From positions 1 to 13,219 of the forward strand of contig JBFIHZ010000078.1 in NCBI GenBank assembly GCA_041601535.1: DNA of 13,219 nucleotides. Direction: 5' to 3'. The DNA comes from JBFIHZ01 sp041601535 (GTDB taxonomy: Bacteria; Pseudomonadota; Gammaproteobacteria; Xanthomonadales; SZUA-36). The position numbers and the translations under genes were made by a program. This document shows, piece after piece, positions 1 to 7,035 of this stretch (position 1 is its first letter; each line of letters starts with the position of its first letter). The notes beneath the pieces were generated by a model. The model ran no database searches. It was not told the origin of the DNA and saw only the letters and a program-made list of their open reading frames with translations.

Positions 1-2
1 AC

Positions 3-356
3 AACTCCAGCCTGCCGCGTTACGACGTGCTTACTGCGCTGGCACTCAACAGCAGTGGCCTGACCATGGGCGAGCTGGCGGCCATGCTGAACGTAACCAA
101 GGGCAATATCACCGGTGTTGTGCGCCGCCTGAAGCAGGATGGCCTGGTGCGGAAAGTGACTTCCAAGCAGGACCGGCGCATTCAATCAGTGACCATTTCG
201 GCCAAGGGTAAAAAGCTGTGGTCGGCCATGCACGCCGATTATGACCGCATAATTACCGCGTTACTGTCTGGCCAGTCAGATGCGCAAATCAAAAGCCTTA
301 CGCGTACGCTTGAAAAAACCCTGTCATCGGTCGAAAAGTCAGCGCGACAACTCTGA
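3..356 (+). CDS. MarR-family transcriptional regulator, 5' end missing
   Basis: This is the C-terminal part of a winged-helix MarR regulator. The open frame runs in from the window edge (NSSLPRYDVLTALAL...), so the GTG at 27 is an internal valine codon and the true start lies upstream. LPRYDVL is the usual entry to the MarR DNA-binding domain. It is followed by the helix-turn-helix (LTMGELAAMLNVTKGNITGVVRRL), the wing with DRRIQ, and a C-terminal dimerization helix. MarR proteins usually have about 140-160 residues, so roughly 30-45 residues are missing. The gene points into the left operon 160 bases downstream, where a palindromic operator candidate sits. Its recognition helix closely resembles that of the second MarR at 7457-7933. 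A role as a repressor responding to an aromatic acyl-CoA is inferred from context and from known regulators such as BadR and CouR. Confidence 0.9.
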   Translation, partial: NSSLPRYDVLTALALNSSGLTMGELAAMLNVTKGNITGVVRRLKQDGLVRKVTSKQDRRIQSVTISAKGKKLWSAMHADYDRIITALLSGQSDAQIKSLTRTLEKTLSSVEKSARQL

Positions 357-378
357 GCGGTTCTGTTCCAAGGATATT

Positions 379-396
379 TATTTTATACTTAAAATG
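379..396. promoter_or_regulatory. Palindromic MarR operator candidate upstream of the left operon
   Basis: TATTTTATACTTAAAATG contains the perfect inverted repeat ATTTTA-TACT-TAAAAT (380-395) in an otherwise GC-rich region. It aligns at 13 of 18 positions with the palindrome at 8017-8034 in front of the right operon. It overlaps promoter-like hexamers: TATACT at 384-389, or the extended -10 TGtTATTCT at 395-403. Binding here would block transcription of 517 onward. No strong -35 is evident, so the exact promoter is uncertain. The operator role is inferred from symmetry, position and the matching second copy. Confidence 0.5.
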
Positions 397-408
397 TTAT
401 TCTGGAGT

Positions 409-500
409 TTCACCCGTGAAAACCGGGTGGGAATCGAAACGGTTTGGCGTGGTCTGATGTCCTGACGGGCGTCACGCGCCGACCGGCAAGTCCACATCAG
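409..500 (+). promoter_or_regulatory. Structured 5' leader with two stem-loops
   Basis: Between the candidate promoter and the start codon at 517 lie about 120 bases that can fold. Stem 1 pairs CACCCG (411-416) with CGGGTG (424-429) around a 7-base loop, extendable by two U-G pairs. Stem 2 pairs CTGATGT (454-460) with ACATCAG (494-500) and encloses smaller inverted repeats such as TGAC-GGGC-GTCA (463-474). Neither stem is followed by a T run, so these do not look like intrinsic terminators. The structure does not match any riboswitch class I recognise. It may affect mRNA stability or translation of the first gene, whose own ribosome-binding site is weak. Confidence 0.3.
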
Positions 501-516
501 GGTTGACAGAAACACC

Positions 517-2652
517 ATGGCAGAGCGTTCATTCAAGAAAGAAGTAGAGCAACTTCGTATTGGCGAAGGTGAGGTTTTCAGCGGCGAGGGCATCCTGGCC
601 GTGACCAAGGCCTTGCTGCAATCGGGCGTGGCTTACGTGGGCGGTTACCAGGGCGCACCGATTTCCCACCTGATGGATGTGTTGTCGGACGCGCGCGATG
701 TGCTGGACGAGCTGGGCGTGCATTTCGAGGCCAGCGCCAGTGAAGCCGCGGCAGCCGCCATGGCGGCCGCGTCGGTTAATTACCCGTTGCGTGGCGCGGT
801 TACCTGGAAATCCACGGTGGGCACCAACGTGGCCAGCGATGCGCTGGCCAACCTGGCCTCCGGCGGGGTCAAGGGCGGCGTGGTGGTGATTGTTGGCGAG
901 GATTACGGTGAGGGTTCCAGCATCATGCAGGAGCGCACGCACGCCTTTGCCATGAAAAGCCAGATGTGGCTGATCGATCCGCCGCCAAACGTGGCGCGCA
1001 TCGTTGAGTCGGTGGAGCAGGCGTTTGAGTTGTCGGAAGCCAGCAACACGCCGGTGTTCCTGCAGCTGCGCATCCGTTCCTGCCATGTATCGGGCCGCTT
1101 CACCGCGCGGGATAACCGGCCGCCCGCGTTGTCGCTGAAAGACGCCACCGAAAGCCCGCAGCGCGATGTCGACCGAATCGTTTTACCACCGGCGTCGTTC
1201 CTTCACGAGCAGGAAAAAATCAACAAGCGCTGGCCCGCGGCGGTCAAGTTCATCCGTGACAACGGGCTGAACAAGATGCTGCCGGGCGAGCAGGAAAACC
1301 TGGGCATTATCGTGCCAGGTGGGCTGTACAACACGCTGATTCGCAGCATGGAACGGCTTGGCCTGGCCGATGCTTTTGGCAATGCCCGCTTCCCGATTTA
1401 CCAGATGAATGTGCCTTATCCGGTTATTGATGATGAAATCGTAGAATTCTGCCAGGACAAGGATGCGGTGCTGCTGGTGGAAGAAGGCCAGCCCAACTAT
1501 ATCGAGCAGAACATCAACACGGTGTTGCGGCAGCATGATGTCAGCACCAAGCTGATCGGCAAGGGTACGTTTCCGATGGCCGGTGAGTACACCAGCGAGG
1601 TATTGCGCAACGGCCTGATCGGTTTTATGGCGCGCTTCGAACCGGACTGGGTTGCGCCGCAGGATCCGGGTCATGCGATAGCTGCACTGGTGGCGGGGCT
1701 GAACCCCCACGTGCCGCCGCGGCCGCCCGGTCTGTGCACCGGCTGCCCCGAACGCCCGGTGTTTACCAGCCTGAAAATGATGCAGCAAGAGCTGGGTGAT
1801 TTTCATATCAGCGGCGACATCGGCTGCCACCTGTTCAGCATTTTGCCGCCGTTTAACATGGGTAATACCACCATGGGTTACGGCCTGGGCACCGCGGGTG
1901 CCTCGGCCTTCAATTCGGCCGGTGGCAGCAAGCCGCCCATTTCCATCATGGGCGATGGCGGCTTCTGGCATAACGGCCTGACCAGCGGCATCGGCAATGC
2001 GGTATTCAACAAGAACGACGGCCTGACCATTGTCATCGACAACAACTACGCTGCCGCCACCGGCGGGCAGGATCTGTTGTCCGGCAAGGGCGAGGTGCGC
2101 GACCGCAGCACCCAGCACCCGATTGAAAAAGCAGTGCGCGGCATCGGCGTGCGCTGGGCCAAAACGGTGAAAACCTACGACATCGGCAAGATGCGCGCCG
2201 CGCTGAAAGAAGCGGTGACCAACAAGGGCGACGGGCCCAAGGTGCTGGTGGCGCAATCGGAATGCATGCTCAACCGCCAGCGGCGTGAAAAGCCCCTGGT
2301 GCGCAAGGACATTGCATCGGGCAAACGCACCATCCAGGAACGCTTTGGCGTGGATGAACAAACCTGCACCGGCGACCATGCCTGCATCCGCCTGTCGGGC
2401 TGTCCTTCACTGACCATCAAGCCCAACCCCGATCCGCTGAAAACCCAACCGGTTTCTTACGTGGACAACAGCTGTGTGGGCTGCGGCAACTGCGGCGAAG
2501 TGGCGCACGAAGCGGTGCTGTGCCCGTCGTTTTACAAGGGGCAAATTATTTACAACCCGGGCGGCCTGGACCGTTTCCTGTGGCGGCTGCGCAGCCGCTT
2601 CATCGGCTGGATGCAGCAGCGCGCGGAACAACGCCGCCTGCGGATGGCCTGA
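517..2652 (+). CDS. IorA-type thiamine-diphosphate 2-oxoacid:ferredoxin oxidoreductase, alpha subunit
   Basis: The 711-residue protein resembles indolepyruvate:ferredoxin oxidoreductase large subunits, which decarboxylate a 2-oxo acid oxidatively to an acyl-CoA and reduce ferredoxin. The N-terminal pyrimidine-binding domain (about 20-200) has GYQGAPISHLMDVL and a candidate cofactor-activating Glu76. A middle domain follows. C407 and C410 (CTGCPERP) match the IorA CPGCPHR-type motif. The diphosphate-binding domain carries GDG at 479-481 and NN at 509-510. The C-terminal ferredoxin-like module has C617, C623 and C629 (C-x5-C-x5-C), then C653, C656, C659 and C669. The ATG at 517 has only a weak ribosome-binding site. 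The IorB-type partner starts 4 bases after the stop. Classical IorA acts on arylpyruvates. The physiological substrate here is unknown, and the aromatic-CoA context suggests an aromatic or ring-derived 2-oxo acid. Family assignment is strong; substrate is open. Confidence 0.88.
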   Translation: MAERSFKKEVEQLRIGEGEVFSGEGILAVTKALLQSGVAYVGGYQGAPISHLMDVLSDARDVLDELGVHFEASASEAAAAAMAAASVNYPLRGAVTWKSTVGTNVASDALANLASGGVKGGVVVIVGEDYGEGSSIMQERTHAFAMKSQMWLIDPPPNVARIVESVEQAFELSEASNTPVFLQLRIRSCHVSGRFTARDNRPPALSLKDATESPQRDVDRIVLPPASFLHEQEKINKRWPAAVKFIRDNGLNKMLPGEQENLGIIVPGGLYNTLIRSMERLGLADAFGNARFPIYQMNVPYPVIDDEIVEFCQDKDAVLLVEEGQPNYIEQNINTVLRQHDVSTKLIGKGTFPMAGEYTSEVLRNGLIGFMARFEPDWVAPQDPGHAIAALVAGLNPHVPPRPPGLCTGCPERPVFTSLKMMQQELGDFHISGDIGCHLFSILPPFNMGNTTMGYGLGTAGASAFNSAGGSKPPISIMGDGGFWHNGLTSGIGNAVFNKNDGLTIVIDNNYAAATGGQDLLSGKGEVRDRSTQHPIEKAVRGIGVRWAKTVKTYDIGKMRAALKEAVTNKGDGPKVLVAQSECMLNRQRREKPLVRKDIASGKRTIQERFGVDEQTCTGDHACIRLSGCPSLTIKPNPDPLKTQPVSYVDNSCVGCGNCGEVAHEAVLCPSFYKGQIIYNPGGLDRFLWRLRSRFIGWMQQRAEQRRLRMA

Positions 2653-2655
2653 GGC

Positions 2656-4212
2656 ATGGGCACTGGCAGCATGGAACAGAAATTCGAACGGCCAATTACC
2701 GTAGCCATTCTGGCCCTGGGCGGACAGGGCGGTGGCGTACTGACCAAGTGGCTGGTGGATATCGCCCAGTCCAATGGTTATCTGGCGCAATCCACCTATG
2801 TGGCCGGTGTGGCGCAGCGTACCGGCGCCACCGTGTATTGCGTTGAGCTGTTCCCGCAGGCGCAGGCTCAGCAGATGGGCCGTGAACCGGTGTTCACCAC
2901 CTACCCGGTGCCGGGTGATGTCGACCTGGTGGTGGCGGGCGAAATGGCCGAAACCGGCCGGGCCATCCAGAAAGGGTTTGTCACGCCCAATGTCACCACA
3001 CTGATTTCCAGCACCCACCGGGTGTATTCAATTACTGAAAAGTCCGCCATGGGCGACGGCATTATCGACCAGGCGCCGGTAATGGAAGCGGCGCGCAAGG
3101 CGGCGCGCAAGTTCATTGCCTTTGACATGGCCGCGGGCGCGGATCAGTCCAACAGTATTATCAGCGCGGTCATTCTTGGCGCGATAGCCGCCAGCGGTGC
3201 CTTGCCGTTTGGCCGCGAAGCATACGAGGCCGCCATTCGTGCCGGCGGCCGGGCGGTGGAATCCAACCTGGCCGGTTTCGAGGCCGGATACCAGGGCGGC
3301 AGCCAGACGGTTGCAGGCCAGGGGGTCGCCAGTATCAGCAGCCGCAAAGCCGTGGCCATGCCGCAAGCCGAGGGCCTGAATGGCGAAGCCCTGCTGGCGC
3401 GTATCCGCGAGGAATTACCGCCGGCAGTGCAGGCCATGGCGGCGCATGGCGCACTGCGGGCACTGGAATACCAGGACGTGGCCTATGCCGGCCAGTACCT
3501 GGACCGTGTCAGCGAGGTGGTGGCGCTGGAGCAGGACCGGAACCCGGCCGAACAGGAGTTTTCGCTGGCGCAGGAAGTGGCGCGGCAGCTGGCCCTGCAG
3601 ATGTGCTATGAAGACACCATTCGCGTGGCCGAGATCAAGACCTCGGGGCAGCGCATGCAGAGCGTGCGCCAACACCTGAACGTATCGGCGCAACAGCCGG
3701 CGCACGTGGTGGAATACTTTCATCCGCGTTTCGAGGAACTGTGCGATACCTTGCCAGCCAGCCTTGGCCGCCGCCTGCTGGCATCGCAACGCGCCCGCCG
3801 CTGGTTCAAGCCCTTGCTGGGCAAGGGACGCAACATCACCACCACCAACCTTAGCGGCTACCTGCAGCTCGCGCTGCTGGCCAAGCTGAAACGCTGGCGC
3901 CGCGGCACCTACCGCTTTGCCACCCAGACCCATCTGCTGGATGACTGGCTGGGCCGTATTCACGCCGTGATCAAGGATGACGGTGCAGACCCGGATTACG
4001 CCCTGGCGTTGGCGCAATGCATTGGCATGGTCAAGGGTTATGGCGATACCTATGAGCGCGGCCTGGAGCGCTACCAGAAAATCGTCGCGGCATCGGAAAA
4101 GGTTGCGCCGGAGCAGCGCGCCGCCACGGTGCGCCGTCTCAGCCAGGCCGCGCTGGCCAGTGAAGACGGCAAGGTATTTGAACAAGGGCTGATGGCCATG
4201 GAGGCGCATTGA
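2656..4212 (+). CDS. IorB-type 2-oxoacid:ferredoxin oxidoreductase, beta subunit with C-terminal extension
   Basis: This is the partner subunit of the preceding gene, 518 residues long. The N-terminal part (about 15-215) is the pyruvate:ferredoxin oxidoreductase gamma-type domain, with the glycine-rich GGQGGG at 22-27 and the AQSTYVAGVAQRTGATVYCVE stretch typical of IorB. Classical archaeal IorB ends near 200-230 residues. Here a further domain of about 280 residues (about 235-515) is rich in Arg and Leu and corresponds to the uncharacterised DUF6537-type extension I recall from long proteobacterial IorB proteins. ATG 2656 has almost no space after the GAGG at the preceding stop. ATG 2671 (MEQKFERP) is an equally plausible start. 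The 4-base gap to the upstream gene argues for translational coupling and a heteromeric complex. The function of the extension is not known to me. Confidence 0.85.
   Translation: MGTGSMEQKFERPITVAILALGGQGGGVLTKWLVDIAQSNGYLAQSTYVAGVAQRTGATVYCVELFPQAQAQQMGREPVFTTYPVPGDVDLVVAGEMAETGRAIQKGFVTPNVTTLISSTHRVYSITEKSAMGDGIIDQAPVMEAARKAARKFIAFDMAAGADQSNSIISAVILGAIAASGALPFGREAYEAAIRAGGRAVESNLAGFEAGYQGGSQTVAGQGVASISSRKAVAMPQAEGLNGEALLARIREELPPAVQAMAAHGALRALEYQDVAYAGQYLDRVSEVVALEQDRNPAEQEFSLAQEVARQLALQMCYEDTIRVAEIKTSGQRMQSVRQHLNVSAQQPAHVVEYFHPRFEELCDTLPASLGRRLLASQRARRWFKPLLGKGRNITTTNLSGYLQLALLAKLKRWRRGTYRFATQTHLLDDWLGRIHAVIKDDGADPDYALALAQCIGMVKGYGDTYERGLERYQKIVAASEKVAPEQRAATVRRLSQAALASEDGKVFEQGLMAMEAH
4200..4204 (+). 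promoter_or_regulatory. Ribosome-binding site deciding the SDR start
   Basis: GGAGG lies inside the end of the IorB-type gene. It is 10 bases ahead of ATG 4215 but only 4 bases ahead of the in-frame TTG at 4209. The spacing favours ATG 4215. Confidence 0.6.
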
Positions 4213-4214
4213 TC

Positions 4215-4997
4215 ATGGCGGACAGTTCGCAAGCAACCAAAGACCTGCACGGCCAGCATGCCGTGGTCACTGGCGGCGGCAGCGGCATTGGCGCAGCCAC
4301 CGCGGCCGCATTGCGGCGCAATGGCGCAGAGGTGACCTTGTTCGGCCGCGGCGAGCAACGGCTGGCGGCCACTGCCGGTGAACTGGGTGTGGGATATTGC
4401 GTGGCGGATGTTACCGATCCGGCCAGTCTGAAAACCGCTTTCGCCGCCGCTGCGCAGCAGCGTGGTCCGGTCAGCATCCTGGTCAATAACGCCGGTGCAG
4501 CCGAAGCGCGCCCGTTTGCCAAGATGGATGCGGAGTTCTGGCAGTTCATGATGGATGTGAATCTCAATGGCGTGTACCACTGCACGCGGGAAGTTATCCC
4601 GCCGATGCTGCAGGGCGGCTTTGGCCGCATCATCAACATTGCCAGCACCGCGGCGCAGCGCGGCTATGCCTACGTCAGCGCCTACACCGCGGCCAAGCAC
4701 GGCGTGGTGGGGCTGACCCGCTCGCTGGCGCTGGAGTATGCCCGCAAGAACATCACCGTGAATGCGGTGTGCCCGGGTTATACCAATACCGACATCATTA
4801 CCAACTCAATCAAGAACATCGTTGCCGCCACCGGCCGCAGCGAAGAAGAAGCGCTGGCCGACCTGGTGAAAAGCAATCCCCAGGGCCGCCTGATCGAGCC
4901 ACAGGAAGTGGCCGACACGGTGGTGTGGTTGTGCCGCAAGGAAAGTTCGTCCATCACCGGCCAGGCGATTTCCATCGCCGGCGGCGAAGTCATGTAA
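4215..4997 (+). CDS. Short-chain dehydrogenase/reductase, probable hydroxyacyl-CoA dehydrogenase
   Basis: A classical SDR of 260 residues that interconverts a hydroxyl and a keto group with NAD(P). The cofactor motif TGGGSGIG is at 19-26, NNAG at 91-94, and the catalytic set is S144, Y157 and K161 (YTAAK). The C-terminus NPQGRLIEPQEVADTVVWLC...ITGQAISIAGGEVM is typical of FabG/BadH-like enzymes. ATG 4215 is chosen over TTG 4209 by the spacing from GGAGG at 4200-4204; it begins 2 bases after the upstream stop, so the genes are probably co-translated. Next to a crotonase-fold protein and an acyl-CoA dehydrogenase, it most likely oxidises a 3-hydroxyacyl-CoA or a hydroxylated alicyclic ring carbon, as BadH does in cyclohexanecarboxylate breakdown. 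The exact substrate cannot be read from the sequence. Confidence 0.85.
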   Translation: MADSSQATKDLHGQHAVVTGGGSGIGAATAAALRRNGAEVTLFGRGEQRLAATAGELGVGYCVADVTDPASLKTAFAAAAQQRGPVSILVNNAGAAEARPFAKMDAEFWQFMMDVNLNGVYHCTREVIPPMLQGGFGRIINIASTAAQRGYAYVSAYTAAKHGVVGLTRSLALEYARKNITVNAVCPGYTNTDIITNSIKNIVAATGRSEEEALADLVKSNPQGRLIEPQEVADTVVWLCRKESSSITGQAISIAGGEVM

Positions 4998-5020
4998 GCA
5001 TTCCCAACGAGACATTACGC

Positions 5021-5827
5021 ATGAGCAATTCAGAAAAACAGCATTTCCTGATGGAAACTTCGGCCAATGGCGTGGCCCGCATCACGCTGAACCGGCCGGA
5101 ACGCAAGAATCCGCTGACCTTTGACTCCTATGCCGAGCTGCGCGATACCTTTCGCGACCTGGTGTATGACGATGACATCCGCGCGGTGGTGGTGACCGGC
5201 GCCGGCGGCAATTTCTGCTCCGGTGGCGATGTGCACGAGATCATCGGCCCGTTGACCAAGATGAACATGAAGGAGCTGCTGCGCTTTACCCGCATGACCG
5301 GCGACCTGATCAAGGCCATGCGTGCCTGCCCGCAGCCGGTATTGGCCGCCATTGACGGGGTCTGCGCCGGCGCTGGCGCCGCCATCGCGATGGCTTCCGA
5401 CCTGCGCTATGCCACGCCACAGGCCAAAACGGCCTTTTTGTTCACCCGCGTAGGGCTGGCCGGTGCCGATATGGGCGCATGCGCCATGCTGCCACGGCTG
5501 ATCGGCCAGGGCCGCGCCTCCGAGCTGCTGTTCACCGGCCGTTCGATGTCCGCTGAAGAGGGTATGAGCTGGGGCTTTTACAACGGCCTGTTTGAATCTG
5601 CTGAACTGCTGGATCAGGTCACGCACCAGGCTGGCCGCTTGGCTGCCGGGCCCAATTTCGCCCACGGCTTTACCAAGAACCAGCTGAACATTGAGTGGGA
5701 TATGCCGCTGGATACTGCCATCGAAGCCGAGGCCCAGGCGCAGGCCATCTGCATGCAAACCACCGATTTCGAACGCGCCTACAACGCGTTTGTGGCGAAG
5801 GAGAAACCGGAGTTCAAGGGTGACTGA
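5021..5827 (+). CDS. Enoyl-CoA hydratase/isomerase (crotonase) family protein
   Basis: A crotonase-fold protein of 268 residues, the family that hydrates, isomerises or hydrolyses acyl-CoA thioesters. The oxyanion-hole segments are visible as FCSGGD (65-70) and AGAG (116-119). Aligning with rat enoyl-CoA hydratase by eye, the two catalytic glutamates are replaced: Ala121 stands at the E144 position and Arg143 at the E164 position. Asp150 in the GADMG turn is a possible alternative acid/base. It may therefore not be a simple hydratase; a ring hydrolase or isomerase acting on an alicyclic oxo-CoA ester is conceivable. The open frame extends upstream into the SDR gene, but family length and the MSNSEKQ N-terminus place the start at ATG 5021, 23 bases after the SDR stop. 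The ribosome-binding site is weak. Confidence 0.85.
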   Translation: MSNSEKQHFLMETSANGVARITLNRPERKNPLTFDSYAELRDTFRDLVYDDDIRAVVVTGAGGNFCSGGDVHEIIGPLTKMNMKELLRFTRMTGDLIKAMRACPQPVLAAIDGVCAGAGAAIAMASDLRYATPQAKTAFLFTRVGLAGADMGACAMLPRLIGQGRASELLFTGRSMSAEEGMSWGFYNGLFESAELLDQVTHQAGRLAAGPNFAHGFTKNQLNIEWDMPLDTAIEAEAQAQAICMQTTDFERAYNAFVAKEKPEFKGD

Positions 5828-5871
5828 GTCGCTTTTATGTTCATCCGCCAACCCAAGCGGGGTAACTAATC

Positions 5872-7035
5872 ATGCCGGATAAGCAGTTTATCGATTGGCC
5901 GTTTTTCGACGACCGGCACCGCGAGTTGCGCCAGGGCTTGTCGCAATGGGCCGAGAACTATCACTTCCGCCACGATGACGATGTCGACGGTACCTGCCGT
6001 GAGCAGGTGGCTGACCTGGGCCAGGCCGGCTGGCTGAAGCACTGCGTGCCGGCTGCCTGGGGTGGCGCGGCGGAGAAGCTGGACGTGCGCAGCATTGCCC
6101 TGTGCCGCGAAACGCTGGCCTACTACAGCGGCCTGGCGGATTTCAGTTTTGCCATGCAGGGCCTCGGCAGCGGTGCGATTTCGCTGTTTGGTTCCGACGC
6201 CCAGTGTGAAACCTACCTGCCACAAGTGGCACGCGGCGAAGCCTTGCCCGCGTTTGCGCTGTCCGAAGCCAAAGCGGGTTCGGATGTCGCGGCGATGGAA
6301 ACTTCGGCCGAGCAGGTGGGCGACGAATTCGTACTCAATGGCGAGAAAACCTGGATTTCCAACGGTGGTATCGCCGATTTTTACTGCGTGTTTGCCCGTA
6401 CCGGTGAAGCGCCCGGCGCGCGCGGCCTCAGCGCGTTTATCGTGGAAGCCGGCACGCCCGGTTTTTCCGTGGTGGAGCGCATCGATACCATCGCGCCGCA
6501 TCCGCTGGGCCGTTTGCAGTTTAGCGATTGCCGCATCCCGGCCAGCAACCGCATTGGTGGCGGTGGCGAAGGCTTCAAAATCGCCATGGCCACGCTGGAT
6601 GTATTCCGCACTTCGGTGGCGGCGGCATCGCTGGGTTTTGCCCGCCGTGCGCTGGATGAGGCGGTGCGCCACACCAGTACCCGGCAGTTGTTTGGCGCGC
6701 CATTGAGCGCGCTGCAGATGACCGAAGCCAGTATTGCTGACATGGCAACCGGCATCGACGCCAGCGCACTGCTGGTGTATCGCTCGGCCTGGGCCAAGGA
6801 CTGTTACCAGGAGCGCGTCACCCGCGAAGCCGCCATGGCCAAGCTGTACGCCACCGAAACCGCGCAGAAAATCATTGACCAGGCCGTACAGTTGTTTGGC
6901 GGCCAGGGCGTGGTCAGCGGCAATATCGCCGAAATGCTGTACCGCGAAATTCGTGCCTTGCGTATTTACGAGGGCGCCAGCGAGGTGCAGAAAGTGATCA
7001 TCGCCCGACAGACTTACAAGGAAAACACACAGTGA
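5872..7035 (+). CDS. Acyl-CoA dehydrogenase
   Basis: A full-length 387-residue FAD acyl-CoA dehydrogenase, which introduces an alpha,beta double bond and passes electrons to electron-transfer flavoprotein. Family landmarks are ALSEAKAGSDVA (substrate and FAD site), KTWISNGG, the C-terminal QLFGGQGVVSG FAD/tetramer motif, and YEGASEVQK with E367 at the usual catalytic-base position (medium-chain type). ATG 5872 lies 44 bases after the preceding stop, with a G-rich stretch GCGGGG as its possible ribosome-binding site. Its last codons overlap the next start (GTGA, 7032-7035). In context it probably dehydrogenates an alicyclic or ring-opened C7 acyl-CoA intermediate. The substrate is inferred, the family is clear. 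Confidence 0.92.
   Translation: MPDKQFIDWPFFDDRHRELRQGLSQWAENYHFRHDDDVDGTCREQVADLGQAGWLKHCVPAAWGGAAEKLDVRSIALCRETLAYYSGLADFSFAMQGLGSGAISLFGSDAQCETYLPQVARGEALPAFALSEAKAGSDVAAMETSAEQVGDEFVLNGEKTWISNGGIADFYCVFARTGEAPGARGLSAFIVEAGTPGFSVVERIDTIAPHPLGRLQFSDCRIPASNRIGGGGEGFKIAMATLDVFRTSVAAASLGFARRALDEAVRHTSTRQLFGAPLSALQMTEASIADMATGIDASALLVYRSAWAKDCYQERVTREAAMAKLYATETAQKIIDQAVQLFGGQGVVSGNIAEMLYREIRALRIYEGASEVQKVIIARQTYKENTQ

Noticed and set aside
1183..2379. Long minus-strand open frame of 398 codons opposite the IorA-type gene
   Set aside because: It mirrors the GC-rich codon structure of a well-supported gene, has no recognisable domain, and its composition (many His, Ala, Gly, Gln) is typical of an antisense shadow.
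4769..5020. N-terminal extension of the crotonase-family gene into the SDR gene
   Set aside because: The extra residues are low-complexity Arg/Pro/His-rich translation of SDR codons in another frame; the family start fits ATG 5021.
5845..5860. CCGC/GCGG inverted repeat just before the acyl-CoA dehydrogenase, possibly masking its ribosome-binding site
   Set aside because: A four-base-pair stem with an 8-base loop is too weak to claim regulation.
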